DNA of 64,000 nucleotides from Bacteroidota bacterium (GCA_023391625.1 JAEWAN010000006.1:186001-250000), one strand, 5' to 3'; shown: positions 26,801-36,419, numbered from the stretch's first letter. Notes: generated by a model from the letters alone, not told the origin. Program-made: numbers and translations.

Positions 26801-29042
26801 ATATGCTTATTTTGACAACGGAAGAAATCACTTCTTCATTACCACATACGAAGGCGAAAAACGTACTATTGCCAGAAACAACACCAGCGCAAGCAGTTAC
26901 TTACAGGTTAAAGACCTTGATGCAACTAACACGACCAACCAACCGGTTATCTTTGTTAAAGTGGAAAATCCTGACCTGAATAAATTCGCACTTGAAAAAG
27001 CAATCAGGGAAACACAGGCATTCCTGGATGGTCAGTCTATAGGAACATCTACAGGTGAATATCCGGAATCTGCAAAAGAAGCGTTGCAACAGGCTATCGA
27101 CAATGCACAAAATGTTTATAACACTGCTGCCGACCAAACTGCTGTGGACGATGCCATAGCTCCATTGGCTGAAGCTAAAGCTGCATTCCAAAACCAGATA
27201 ATCGTAGATATCGAAACATATCGTAATGTAATCACAACACGTATTCAGTTGTATAAAGAAGCTGAAGTCAGCCCGGCAATAGGAGACTATTACCAAAGCG
27301 CTATCGACGCATTGAGAACCGCTGTAGACAAAGCTCTGACTATCTACCAAAGAGGTTATGTAACCAAAACTGAAAAAGAAGAACTGGATGCAGCAGCAGC
27401 AGCTTTCACTGCAGCTAAAAATGCGACACAACAAGAAGTATTGGCCGTACTGAATGATGCCATCACCGCAGACCAAACATTCCTGACTAATACAGGAGAA
27501 GAAGGAACCGGATACGGACAACCGGCAGCAGGAAGTAAAGCGATATTCCAAACAGCCATCAATACAGCTACAACTGTAGCAGAAAAACCTGATGCGACAG
27601 AAGATGAATTATCAAATGCATTAAAAGCTCTTAACGAAGCAAGAAAAACATTTGAAGACGGATTCGGAGACTGGGATTACACACAAGCTTATCTGGCGGT
27701 AGAAGATGCAAATACTATTATGGCTGCCAGAGCTGAAAATGAAGGCGAATTTAACGGCAAATATCCGACAAGCGCTTATGATGAATTACAAAATGCTATT
27801 GATGTAGTAAATTATTTCCTTGGATTACCTGCTTCAAACCAGGAAGAAATCAACGACACTACAGCTTATCTGCGTAACTCTATTACCACTTTCGAAGCGA
27901 GCAAAATTGTTATTGATTTCAGCGCATTAAGCGCTTTGGTAGCAGAAGCAGAAGCATATATGGCAACTATCGTTGCTGTTCCGGGAAGCAATCTTGAATC
28001 AAGCCTTGCTACTTTTGAAAGCGCTGTTGTTACAGCTAAAGGATTTATTGATGCTCCAGACATTTCTCAAGACGGAGTAGATGAAGAAGTAATTAAACTG
28101 AACAACGCTGTTCTTAAGATTCTTGATGCATTGAAAAAACCGGATCTTGAAAACGCATTGAAGAAAGCAACTGCTTACAGCCAGTTTGAACCGGCAGAAG
28201 ATGAAACTGCAATCAAAGAAGCACAAGCAGCATTAGTTACAGTTATCGAAGAAGGTCAGGCTCTGATGGAAAGTGATCAAATGAGCGTTGTAACTCAAGA
28301 AAAAGTAAATGCAACAATTCAAAGTCTAACTGAAAAAACAAATGCTTTAATCACAGCAATGAGTAAGAAGCTTTCTGATTTAGTAACAGAAGCCAAAGCA
28401 ATGGCTGCTGCTGCAACAGAAGGCACTGGTGAAGGAAAACACACCGCTGCAGAAATTACAGCATTTAATGCTGCCATCACTACAGCTGAAGGTGTTCTGA
28501 ATTCTCAAAATTCATATTATGACCATTTCAACTTAGCTTACAATAACCTGCTACCTGAAGTTATCACATTTGCTTCCAAAGATTTGAAAGAAAGAATCGC
28601 AAGTGTAGAAAAAGATCTTAGCACAGCTGTTGAGGGCGATAAAGTAGGCCAATATGAAGTAGGAAGCAAGAAACCATTAGAGGATGCTCTTGCTGCAGCT
28701 AAAGAAGCTTTGGAAGAAGGTACTGAAAAAGACTTCTCTAAATTCTATCAGGATGCTTACAACACTTTAAAAGCAGCTCATGAACTGTTCTTATCTAAAG
28801 TAGTAACAGAAACCGGTATAGACGTATTCTCTCAGAATGGTATCTACATTTACTCCAGCAATGGAAAATTATATGTAACCGGCTTGACGGAAGAAGTAAA
28901 TATCACAGGTTATGACATGAGCGGACGCTCTGTATTTACAGAACAGGCAACCGGCGATTACAGTCGCGACTTAACTCAAGGAAATTACATCATTTCTATC
29001 CAGGGTTACGTTAACGGCAATACGGTTGTTATGATAAAATAA
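23877..29042 (+). CDS. Giant secreted FIVAR/trefoil-like repeat protein
   Basis: The largest protein of the window (1721 residues) and a paralogue of the genes at 20202 and 29254. It has a signal peptide at 1-25 (ending INAQ). The first beta module (about 30-165) starts DGVYYIRNMAGDFYLTG. Further ones lie at about 361-504 (YRIAITDENGQYIRYISR, then GGIWPDAIPNMW), 641-786 and 874-1026. Helical FIVAR-like units separate them, with about eight in tandem from 1028 to 1640, many with a G-x-Y-P or G-x-Y-S turn before the second helix (GTSTGEYPESAKEALQQAID). The final 78 residues (GKLYVTGL, then GYDMSGRSVFTE, then NTVVMIK) match the paralogues' tails. Composition is Ala/Glu/Lys/Thr-rich and Cys-poor, typical of extended surface stalks. 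Adhesion or glycan capture is the best guess. The start is the ATG at 23877, about 40 nt after the predicted transcript start. Confidence 0.78.
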   Translation: MRKFSLSFFMLLFITLFTEVQINAQVGVIPPTADGVYYIRNMAGDFYLTGPKTGTGSGNITIQSLASGEDATTQHFKFIEAQTVDGQVRYKIQVQSGDKPYAGKKGNYDTEFSSTGTEFWLKTLANGNVGIYNAGANNGLGVDNATNGAKVYSDKAGAARFEWLIYSVDISYEYALLQMQILAAQNTLSSLAEYPEAFYRPLSTKIEEAKAIDKGASNEIINAARTELTPLNTGYTNIASALTTANGLLLTIPNGLKQSLQNDINTILALTDPTLETINTHNTSLRAKNTLFNSLVGAIAEAEKVYNQDGQFDPEAKAALAQSIETAKAISDPSDTAINAVIADLKAKKDAYLATETQPVFTVNPTKKYRIAITDENGQYIRYISRKSETSNQVIPKQKDLYENPDLQLFYFELKEGSTNEYYIKNVSSDQYATSGPAGNLSSTKESYWVPVYNKYVNGEPYFRFNRDGKASDFWCADDNGGIWPDAIPNMWTGKSNINNARLFRVEEDFSTFQKLQILIEECEDIVAESTNPAAVKTYMNNAITTAKAVQDGNEEIILSATETLLAQKDVFTNYAQALTEAKNAIGLSGDFPKENKLALEAAISAAESNSSSTEADIKAIIENLKTKTQEYIDSKIVPVFKPKADVQYRLYAVNDANGTGQRIYFGSHNDWNCGAKVLAFEFVDNQVQLYTFVESEDQPNSYLIKSTKSQKAIRTNGHTDPGVQETPFLIQYAKTKNGVDYYTLQMTVNGKYLGFGSTNPTAMDAYISDMSTISSYPTEEKYFWSFEEDVVTLKRELLAPVINQAALLYNTTEEGTEGGQYPADKREEFNNAIKTAQALSLNEQITDGQIIKDGVETLNAAIAAYKASVVIPVFEPEAGASYRIGDPTATIFFSDSIASERVRTQAFTVKATGVESNQQWTIEKVADTDGAYIIKNPAGKVLTYTNKKDDSKGFTFEDLKADGTESTTQYVKIEYAYFDNGRNHFFITTYEGEKRTIARNNTSASSYLQVKDLDATNTTNQPVIFVKVENPDLNKFALEKAIRETQAFLDGQSIGTSTGEYPESAKEALQQAIDNAQNVYNTAADQTAVDDAIAPLAEAKAAFQNQIIVDIETYRNVITTRIQLYKEAEVSPAIGDYYQSAIDALRTAVDKALTIYQRGYVTKTEKEELDAAAAAFTAAKNATQQEVLAVLNDAITADQTFLTNTGEEGTGYGQPAAGSKAIFQTAINTATTVAEKPDATEDELSNALKALNEARKTFEDGFGDWDYTQAYLAVEDANTIMAARAENEGEFNGKYPTSAYDELQNAIDVVNYFLGLPASNQEEINDTTAYLRNSITTFEASKIVIDFSALSALVAEAEAYMATIVAVPGSNLESSLATFESAVVTAKGFIDAPDISQDGVDEEVIKLNNAVLKILDALKKPDLENALKKATAYSQFEPAEDETAIKEAQAALVTVIEEGQALMESDQMSVVTQEKVNATIQSLTEKTNALITAMSKKLSDLVTEAKAMAAAATEGTGEGKHTAAEITAFNAAITTAEGVLNSQNSYYDHFNLAYNNLLPEVITFASKDLKERIASVEKDLSTAVEGDKVGQYEVGSKKPLEDALAAAKEALEEGTEKDFSKFYQDAYNTLKAAHELFLSKVVTETGIDVFSQNGIYIYSSNGKLYVTGLTEEVNITGYDMSGRSVFTEQATGDYSRDLTQGNYIISIQGYVNGNTVVMIK

Positions 29043-29060
29043 AACAGATTTTAAATTAAT

Positions 29061-29097
29061 AAAAACCGGTTAAGCGAATGCTTAACCGGTTTTTTTA
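29061..29097 (+). terminator. Terminator after the 23877 gene
   Basis: A 15-bp perfect stem (29061-29075 with 29080-29094), GAAT loop and T7 run. Confidence 0.92.
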
Positions 29098-29253
29098 TTC
29101 TCTTGATACGAGAAATTCTATCAAAAATCAAAGTATTTCAATCATTTTATCAAATAACTATTTTCTTGTTAACTTCTTAGGATTATAAAAAATCACCAAT
29201 TTTGTTTGTTCTCAACACATTACTATTATTATAATCTTTAAATTAATACACAT

Positions 29254-32200
29254 ATGAGAAAAACAAACTCCTTTTTTCTTACACTCCTTTTCATTTTTAT
29301 AGTCGGCAATATAAAATTAAATGCTGCGATAGGAGAACCAACCACTTATGTGGAAGAAAACGTTTATTACTGCATCCGCTCTGCTGAAGGCAATAAAGCC
29401 GGAAACGTTATCGGGTTACACACAGACCTGAACGAGACCTTACTTTCCGTAAAAGAGGTTTCCGATCCCCCTCTTGACGCAGAACAATTCAGATTAGTTC
29501 CTACGGGGGAATACAATCAGGGAAAGGCCGTTTATCACCTCCAGATTAAGTCAAACGGCGAATACCTTTTTACTGCTGCAAACGGCTGGGATTCCAATAT
29601 AGGAACAACTGCAGCTGAATGGGTTATTGACCCGGTAGAAGATACTCCTGAAAACACGGTATTCTACATAAAACGTAAAGGGAATTCTGTGGGATTAGGA
29701 TTAGATGAGGACAAAGTTCTTGTCTACACCAACAAAGGATCTAATGATTATACCATAAAATGGGAGTTCTGTGAAGCTGTACCCGTGAGTGCCGAAGCTC
29801 TTTTACAAAGAGCAAAAGATGCTTTAGAAAGCACAATAAAAGAAGCGAATGAAGCCCTTAACAACCCGGGAGAGTTTCCTGCCGAAGCCAAAGAAGCCTT
29901 ATCTACGGCTATCAATAATGCAAACCAGGTCTTAAGTAATTCTACAGACCGCATCGAAGTCATAACAACTAAAACTACCCTGATTACAAAAATATCAGAA
30001 TATCTGGAATCCGAAATACTACCTTCATTCACTGCAGAAGAAGGTATTTCCTACCGCATTTTCTGTGCCGACAATACTGTACGTACAGGACAATTCATGT
30101 ATTTACTTGATAAGAACAATAATAACAGTGGACTTAGACACAAAGTTTTCGACAATGACACAGATGACTCACAACACTTTATCTTTGAAAAAGTAGAAGA
30201 CACAGAAAACATCTACTACATTATCCCTACCATGGATGCAGAACTGGGTGAAGCAGAAAGACGGTATGTATACTCACGTGGAGATGGAGGTAGCGGTATG
30301 CAAGTAAGAGCAGCACAGATCAACTCAGGAGATAATAAAAACGAGACCTACCGTAAATGGGAAATTAAATATGTGGAAACCATTAACGGAATAGATTATT
30401 TTTCTTTCAAATCTTTACGGGGAGACAACTACCTGTGCTTCGGTGAAAATAGTAGTGATATGAAAACTCCGGCATGGGGACAATTACGTGCAGATGAAAC
30501 CATTGATTGCTTCAAATTAGCTATCCTTGAAGTAGGAGCTTTAAATACCATTGAACTGACCGGAGCCCTTAACAAGGCACAACAGCTCAAAAACGAAACA
30601 AGCGAATACGCTAAAATACAGGAAGAATTAAATACTGCCATCATCAAAGCACAAGGTGTTTTAGACAGTTCGGAAGATCAAAACGAAATCGATCAGGCCG
30701 GAATTGAGTTAAACGGAATCATTGATCTAATCTCCGGCTTACTTAATGCCATTGATGAAAGCCAGGATTTTTATGACAACACGGAAGAAGGAAACGGCGC
30801 CTACCAATATCCTGTGGCTTCACGCAACGCATTAATAACGGCAATCAACACAGCTAAAGAAAAACTAAATGCTTATGAAGAGATATCTGAATTAGGTACA
30901 GCCACAACAGAACTGGAAACAGCTTTATCTATCTATAAAGACTCTCAGATTATTCCTGAATTTACTCCATATCCGGGAGCTTTATATCGCATCAGATCCC
31001 TGTATTATCCAACGAAATACATGGCTACTCAGGAGAATGGCAATAATGAAATGCCTTCGGAAGAGAAAAAGACCGGAGAACAATCCCTGAATCAGCTATG
31101 GCAGTTTAAAGCTGTAGAAGGAGCTGAAGGATACTATTTCATGATGAATAAAGACGGAGACCTGGCTCTTGAATACCCGACGGCCAATAATGCTACCACC
31201 GGATTCTCCATGAAAGAAGCAGATCCTACCAATATACAGCAACAAATAAAACTGGAATTCACATCATTCGTCAACGGAGACAAAGAATATACCGGATACG
31301 TGATAAGTACATCCGACTCTCCTGGGGTAATTATGATATACAAAGGGGAACGATTAAGACGACAGGGCTACAAACTGGACGACGTAGCACACCCGATGGA
31401 CATCAGTGTTGCTTATTATCCTAACGACATAAACAATTCCGCATTAGAGGAACTATTAACCAATGCAAAAAATCTATTGGTTAACGGAATAGAAGGTATA
31501 GAAGAAGGACAATACTCCAAGGCAACAATGGAAACTTTCACAAATGCGATTAATACAGCAGAAGCAGTCTTCTACAATCCAGCCGTAACACAACAGGAAA
31601 TGGACGAAGCTGCAAACATCTTAACCGCTGAAATCAGCACATTTGAAAGCAATATCAATATCAACAAAGAAGAACTTGCTACGTTAATCACCACTGCCAC
31701 CACAAAAATGGAAAGTGCAGTAGTAGGTGAAAAAGTAGGAGAATACTACCAAAGTAAAATAGATGAATTAGAAAAGGCAATAGAAACGGCTCAAATAGCC
31801 ATAGCACGTGGATATGCTACTCAAGCAGATAAAACAGCATTGGAAGAAAGCCTTACTACTTTTACAACGGCTGCCAATCAATCTGCCGAAAACATTCTGG
31901 ATGTAATGACAGATGCAATCGTTTCCGCACAAGCATTTTTGGACGGAGCCAAAATAGGCGATCAGCCGGGAGAATATTCACAGGCAGCAGCAACAGCATT
32001 CCAAACCGCCATTAATACAGCCTCGTCAAGCAGTAAAGACCGGAATGCACTAAATGCGTTAACCGAAGCAAGGAAAACTTTTGCACAAGGTAAAATACCG
32101 ATGAACCTGGAAGAACTGAAAGCCACAATCTTGTTGGCTAAAGAAGCTATAGACGGAAAAGTTACCGGAATCTATAACGGACAATATCCGGAAGGAGCTA

Positions 32201-33468
32201 TCAATACATTCCAGGAAATTATTACCAAAGCTGAATCTATTGTAGCTTATCCTCCTGCAGAGCAAACTGCTATCGATGCAATGAACGAAGAATTAAAGGC
32301 AGCTATCGTTACTTTTGAAAGCCAGGAAATAGTGATAGATTATTCCGCATTACAATCATTAGTTGCCAAAGCGAAAACGTATATCGCATCCATTAATGCA
32401 GTAGCCGGTTCTAATCTGGAAACTTATCTGAATACATTAAAAGATGTTACCAACAGTGCAGAAGATGTATCCAACAGCAATGAAGTTACCCAGATTGAAG
32501 TAGATGAACAAATTTCCACTTTAAATGATGCAATTGTAGAATTCATTGTCCGGTTAAAACAAGCAGAAGGACTGAATGCTGCTATCAATGAAGCCATCAA
32601 CTACATAGAAAACACTCCAACCGATGTTCCGGAACTGACCACCCTGTTAGGTGAACTGAATGCCCTGATAGCAGAAGGAGAAGAACTGAATAACAGTACC
32701 GACATGGACGTTGTAACACAAGCTGCATTGAAAGGAATTATAGAAGAACTGAGTGCTAAAATAAAAGAACTGGTTAAACTTATATCTGAAAACCTTTCCG
32801 GATTAGTTGATGAAGCTAAAGCGATCCACGAATCCGCTCAGATAGGTACAGAACCGGGACAATATACTGAAGCTCAGAAAGCAGCATTGCAAACAGCCAT
32901 CACAGCAGCAGAAAGCAAACTGAATGTTTCCATGCCGTATTACGATGAAATCAAAAATGAGGAAAGCAATCTGGCAAATGCTATCAATACTTTCTTGTCT
33001 AACGGTCTTAACTCATTGATAAAAGTAGCTAAAGATACTTTAACCAAGACTGTAGAAGGGACAAAACCAGGTCAATACGAAGTTGGCAGCAAAGCAGCTT
33101 TAGAAGCTGCCGTGACCACAGCAGAAAGTAAGTTGGAAGGCGCTACGGAAGACTTTGCTACTTACTATCAAGAGGCTTTCAACACTCTAAAAGACGCTCT
33201 GGAAACTTACAAAACAAAAATTATCAAAGGAGGTGATGGCATAGATGAACTTGATGCAAACAATATCTCTGTAATTACAGCCAACGGCAAATTATATATC
33301 ACCGGTTTGAGCCAAGCAATAAATATCAGTGCTTACGATATGAACGGACGTATGATATTTACGGAACAAGCTCCTGCCGGAGAATATATCCGGAATATGG
33401 AGAGCGGTATCTATGTTATAGCAATGAAAGGTTATGTTAACGGCAACCGTACCGTTATAATAAAATAA
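29254..33468 (+). CDS. Large secreted FIVAR/trefoil-like repeat protein
   Basis: A 1404-residue third paralogue with a signal peptide at 1-25 (ending KLNAA). Beta modules lie at about 30-180 (ENVYYCIRSAEGNKAGNVIG), 258-424 (ISYRIFCADNTVRTGQFMYL) and 567-722 (ALYRIRSLYYPTKYMATQ). FIVAR-like helical repeats fill 183-255, 430-560 and 728-1320, for example EGQYSKATMETFTNAINTAE and KVGEYYQSKIDELEKAIETA. The C-terminal 78 residues (NGKLYITGLSQAINISAYDM, ending GNRTVIIK) are the shared sorting-type domain. Unlike its two neighbours it has no TTTGAA direct repeat upstream. The best -7 candidate, CAATTTTG at 29197-29204, departs from consensus at one position, so it may be controlled differently. A surface or adhesin role is inferred from architecture only. 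Confidence 0.77.
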   Translation: MRKTNSFFLTLLFIFIVGNIKLNAAIGEPTTYVEENVYYCIRSAEGNKAGNVIGLHTDLNETLLSVKEVSDPPLDAEQFRLVPTGEYNQGKAVYHLQIKSNGEYLFTAANGWDSNIGTTAAEWVIDPVEDTPENTVFYIKRKGNSVGLGLDEDKVLVYTNKGSNDYTIKWEFCEAVPVSAEALLQRAKDALESTIKEANEALNNPGEFPAEAKEALSTAINNANQVLSNSTDRIEVITTKTTLITKISEYLESEILPSFTAEEGISYRIFCADNTVRTGQFMYLLDKNNNNSGLRHKVFDNDTDDSQHFIFEKVEDTENIYYIIPTMDAELGEAERRYVYSRGDGGSGMQVRAAQINSGDNKNETYRKWEIKYVETINGIDYFSFKSLRGDNYLCFGENSSDMKTPAWGQLRADETIDCFKLAILEVGALNTIELTGALNKAQQLKNETSEYAKIQEELNTAIIKAQGVLDSSEDQNEIDQAGIELNGIIDLISGLLNAIDESQDFYDNTEEGNGAYQYPVASRNALITAINTAKEKLNAYEEISELGTATTELETALSIYKDSQIIPEFTPYPGALYRIRSLYYPTKYMATQENGNNEMPSEEKKTGEQSLNQLWQFKAVEGAEGYYFMMNKDGDLALEYPTANNATTGFSMKEADPTNIQQQIKLEFTSFVNGDKEYTGYVISTSDSPGVIMIYKGERLRRQGYKLDDVAHPMDISVAYYPNDINNSALEELLTNAKNLLVNGIEGIEEGQYSKATMETFTNAINTAEAVFYNPAVTQQEMDEAANILTAEISTFESNININKEELATLITTATTKMESAVVGEKVGEYYQSKIDELEKAIETAQIAIARGYATQADKTALEESLTTFTTAANQSAENILDVMTDAIVSAQAFLDGAKIGDQPGEYSQAAATAFQTAINTASSSSKDRNALNALTEARKTFAQGKIPMNLEELKATILLAKEAIDGKVTGIYNGQYPEGAINTFQEIITKAESIVAYPPAEQTAIDAMNEELKAAIVTFESQEIVIDYSALQSLVAKAKTYIASINAVAGSNLETYLNTLKDVTNSAEDVSNSNEVTQIEVDEQISTLNDAIVEFIVRLKQAEGLNAAINEAINYIENTPTDVPELTTLLGELNALIAEGEELNNSTDMDVVTQAALKGIIEELSAKIKELVKLISENLSGLVDEAKAIHESAQIGTEPGQYTEAQKAALQTAITAAESKLNVSMPYYDEIKNEESNLANAINTFLSNGLNSLIKVAKDTLTKTVEGTKPGQYEVGSKAALEAAVTTAESKLEGATEDFATYYQEAFNTLKDALETYKTKIIKGGDGIDELDANNISVITANGKLYITGLSQAINISAYDMNGRMIFTEQAPAGEYIRNMESGIYVIAMKGYVNGNRTVIIK

Positions 33469-33496
33469 AACAGTAAACCGACATCATTAATAAACC

Positions 33497-33537
33497 AAAG
33501 AGTTGCCCGAGTAATATCGGGCAGCTCTTCTAATTTA
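33497..33537 (+). terminator. Terminator after the 29254 gene
   Basis: A 12-bp stem with one G-U pair (33499-33510 with 33517-33528) followed by a short T-containing tail. Confidence 0.75.
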
Positions 33538-34240
33538 TATATAGACAATTAAAAAAAACATAGGGATAATTATACTGTTCTGAATCACCCGACATAAAAT
33601 CCACTCACATCAGACAAACATCTTCCATTATCCTGAAATAAAATTGATTCCGTAAAAACTTATATACAAACATAAAGACTGTTCTTTGCTCTTGTAACCG
33701 TAAACCGGCTTTCCTTTGCCAAATATTATAAACAACACCCAATAAGCGCTATACATTTGAAACCGTTCTTATAAAAGCGTTCTTTTTCAATTAGTCCGAC
33801 AATTTTCCTCACCCATCATTTTAACCCTCTCGTTTTTTCAATAAAAAACTGGTCTGCATCAATGCAAGGAAACAGAAACATCGCCACTATTACTATATTT
33901 CAACTACAATAAACAGCCAATGCATCAATCTATATTAGAAAACCTAAAAGACCGAATACAAGACCCCTTTACTCAATCCCCCTCCGGAATAACACCACAC
34001 GTTTCTAAACGGTAAAGAAATTGTTTTAAACACAATTCAGGAGCTCCAAATTAACCTTGACTATTATATCTCATAGCTTAAATAAAAGGCCTAAAAAGCC
34101 CCCAAACCGTTCTTATATTCCGCCCCTATTATCTAATAGAACTAAAAGATAAAAAAGGATGCCTTAAAAGGGAACTTTTCTTCTTTAGACGCGGATATTT
34201 GAAAACATCCTCCACCAACCAGCAAAGAATAAATAAAAAA
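33538..34240. other. Gene-free region between the repeat-protein cluster and ppiD
   Basis: About 700 bp with no believable ORF. It contains an isolated TAnnTTTG box (TACATTTG, 33752-33759) with AAACCGTTCTTATA just after it. AAACCGTTCTTATA appears again near 34108. No transcript with a closing stem or terminator could be drawn. Confidence 0.4.
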
Positions 34241-34270
34241 GAAACGGCTCAAAAAATTGAGCCGCTTCCT
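34241..34270 (-). terminator. Terminator of the ppiD-like gene
   Basis: Minus strand: a stem with arms GAAGCGGCTCAA and TTGAGCCGTTTC (one G-U pair), followed by TTTTTTATTT. It lies 40 bp past the stop. Confidence 0.88.
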
Positions 34271-34307
34271 CGTATATTGAAAACCGGATTACGGTAAATT
34301 CTGTCTA

Positions 34308-36419
34308 TTAATAGAAATTAGAACGATTATCTACCACATCTCCATTGGCGTTAATATCCTCCTGTACACCATATGGCAGTGAATACTGATAATAAGTGTT
34401 TAATTGACGAATTTCATTTTCTGCATCAAACGGTTCTGTAGTATTTTCCACTTTATTTACCGGATATACCACATATACGCCGGAATTACCTTTAATAGCC
34501 TGTGACATAGTATTAAGTTCCTGATTCATAGCCTTAGCTATAACAAAAGGTTCTCTGGAACCATCAAAAGAAGCAGATGAAAAAGTAAGGTTATCCACTT
34601 CTTTCACATCAGTTCCTATCTGCTGAGCCAATTGTTCAAGAGAAAGACCGGAAGCTATTTTTTCATTCAGGTTTTTAACAATATAATCGGCTTTCTTTTC
34701 TTTTACCAATTCGGCTTTAAGTACAGAAGATATATTTTCAAGAGGCATATATCCTTTTTTGTTTATTTCCGTCAATACGGCAACAACAAATTCTTCACCA
34801 GAGTCAAACACATCAGAAATTTCATTCAAATCAGCTCCATAAGCCCATTTTACAATTTGACGAGATTGAGGCACTGCTCCGATTTTTTCCATATTAATAT
34901 CCATTTTTGAAGCAGACTGAACCGTAACACCTTGTTCTGCGGCCAGACGTTCAAAATCTTCCGGAGTTTTAACTGCTGCAGCAAATTGTTTAGCTTCATT
35001 AAATATCTGTGCCTGTGAACGGCTGCTTGCTGTTACTTTTCTTTCAAGAATAGCCAGTTTAACTTTTGCTATATCACGAGTTTTTTCTACAACTTGTATA
35101 ATTTGGATACCCTGAGGTTTTTTAACGACAAAGACATCACCCGCTTTTTTATCAAAGGCCTGGAAGAAGTCTCTATCTACTCCTTTAACACCGTCAGTAA
35201 GCCATCCTAAATCTCCTCCGTTTTCTTTGGTGTTCACTCCAGAGAATTGACGTGCCAACGCTGCAAAGTCAGCATTTTTGTCGGTACGCAATACTTTAAC
35301 AATACTGTCAGCCCGGGCTTCATCTCTCGGATCTAAAACGATGTGGCGCAATTTTACTGAATCAGGACGCATAATTCCTGTTTCCATGAGTTTAGCCATC
35401 GTGTGTATATCATCATGAAAAACAGGACCGAAGAAATCGCCTTTCTTTCCATTAAATGCAAATTCTTTTAATAAAGCTGGTACTGTTCTTTCTGAATAAT
35501 AAGTTCCGTCATACAACACGTCGGAGTTAGCACGAATAAAACCAACAACATCATTCGTTGTTTTGAATTCTTCGCTCACTTTGTCCATCCATTCCTGAAT
35601 CTGGGTATAATCAGCTTCTAATGGTTTTACTTCAAAAGAAACATAATTGATAGAACGGGAATCTTCTTGTTTATACTGTTCTTTCTTTTTATTATAAAGG
35701 TCTTTTATTTCATTGCTGCTTACAGATACTGCAGAGTCAGGAACAGTATAGTAAGGTTCTGTAATATATTGTACATCAGCAACTAACAAACGGTTATCAA
35801 AAGCATTTTTAGCGTCAATATTATTAGCTGTTACCGATTGGGAGATAAGTGCATTGAATTTTTCCTGCAAAATGCTGTTCTTCACTACTTTTTCCCAATA
35901 CAACATATAGTTTCTGATAGTAAGTACCTGCTGACCGTAAATTTCCGGATCCTGATCCATCATTCCGTAAAATTCAAGAACGATATTCCGGTCAAACTGA
36001 CCATTTTCACCCCTGAAAACCGGACGTTGCATGATAACCGGATGGATATTATTTCCTATCATGCGGTCAGATAATTCTTCCTTGCTTACAGTTAATCCTA
36101 TTTTTTCAGCTTCTGCCTGTAACAATTTTTCATTTACCAGATTTTCCCAAACCATTGCACGAATCTGAGACTGGAATTCATCATTCAAATTAGCCTGGTT
36201 AAACTCTATTTTATAAATTTCCATGGTCTGGTCTACCAAGGCCTGATAATCACGGATATTAATGTCTTCACCTGCGATTTCCGCCACATTGTCACGTGAA
36301 CTGTTAAAATAGGTTGCTCCCGAATTTAGAAGATCGCCCACAATAAAGGCCAATAACGCAAGACCAATTACTAATACAAGTAAGCCTCCTTTACTTCTAA
36401 TCTTTTCTAATGTTGCCAT
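34308..36419 (-). CDS. PpiD/SurA-type periplasmic peptidyl-prolyl isomerase
   Basis: A 703-residue inner-membrane-anchored folding factor for exported proteins. A single N-terminal helix (about 12-33, GGLLVLVIGLALLAFIVGDL) anchors it. A SurA-N-like chaperone region (about 35-230) follows. A parvulin-type PPIase domain lies at about 358-455 (KLRHIVLDPRDEARADSIV, then FSGVNTKENGGDLGWLTDG and FFQAFDKKAGDVF). A second, degenerate half extends to the C-terminus. The order matches Bacteroidota PpiD homologues, which are near this length and longer than E. coli PpiD (623). It lies 220 bp downstream of murI on the same strand and ends at its own terminator. Substrates probably include outer-membrane proteins; that is family knowledge. 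Confidence 0.9.
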   Translation of the reverse strand: MATLEKIRSKGGLLVLVIGLALLAFIVGDLLNSGATYFNSSRDNVAEIAGEDINIRDYQALVDQTMEIYKIEFNQANLNDEFQSQIRAMVWENLVNEKLLQAEAEKIGLTVSKEELSDRMIGNNIHPVIMQRPVFRGENGQFDRNIVLEFYGMMDQDPEIYGQQVLTIRNYMLYWEKVVKNSILQEKFNALISQSVTANNIDAKNAFDNRLLVADVQYITEPYYTVPDSAVSVSSNEIKDLYNKKKEQYKQEDSRSINYVSFEVKPLEADYTQIQEWMDKVSEEFKTTNDVVGFIRANSDVLYDGTYYSERTVPALLKEFAFNGKKGDFFGPVFHDDIHTMAKLMETGIMRPDSVKLRHIVLDPRDEARADSIVKVLRTDKNADFAALARQFSGVNTKENGGDLGWLTDGVKGVDRDFFQAFDKKAGDVFVVKKPQGIQIIQVVEKTRDIAKVKLAILERKVTASSRSQAQIFNEAKQFAAAVKTPEDFERLAAEQGVTVQSASKMDINMEKIGAVPQSRQIVKWAYGADLNEISDVFDSGEEFVVAVLTEINKKGYMPLENISSVLKAELVKEKKADYIVKNLNEKIASGLSLEQLAQQIGTDVKEVDNLTFSSASFDGSREPFVIAKAMNQELNTMSQAIKGNSGVYVVYPVNKVENTTEPFDAENEIRQLNTYYQYSLPYGVQEDINANGDVVDNRSNFY

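Noticed and set aside
26901..27551. 216-residue antisense open frame inside the giant repeat protein
   Set aside because: It is Cys/Ser/Phe-rich, typical of the reverse reading of Ala/Glu/Lys-rich coding sequence, and lies wholly inside a well-supported gene.
29110..29204. Third-paralogue version of the TTTGAA direct repeat
   Set aside because: I searched 35-36 bp and 56-58 bp before both possible -7 boxes of the 29254 gene; no TTTGAA-like pair is present.
20202..33468. Tandem repeats in the large proteins as a CRISPR-like or DNA-level repeat array
   Set aside because: The similarity is at the protein level; codon-level sequences diverge, with no constant repeat and unique spacer pattern.
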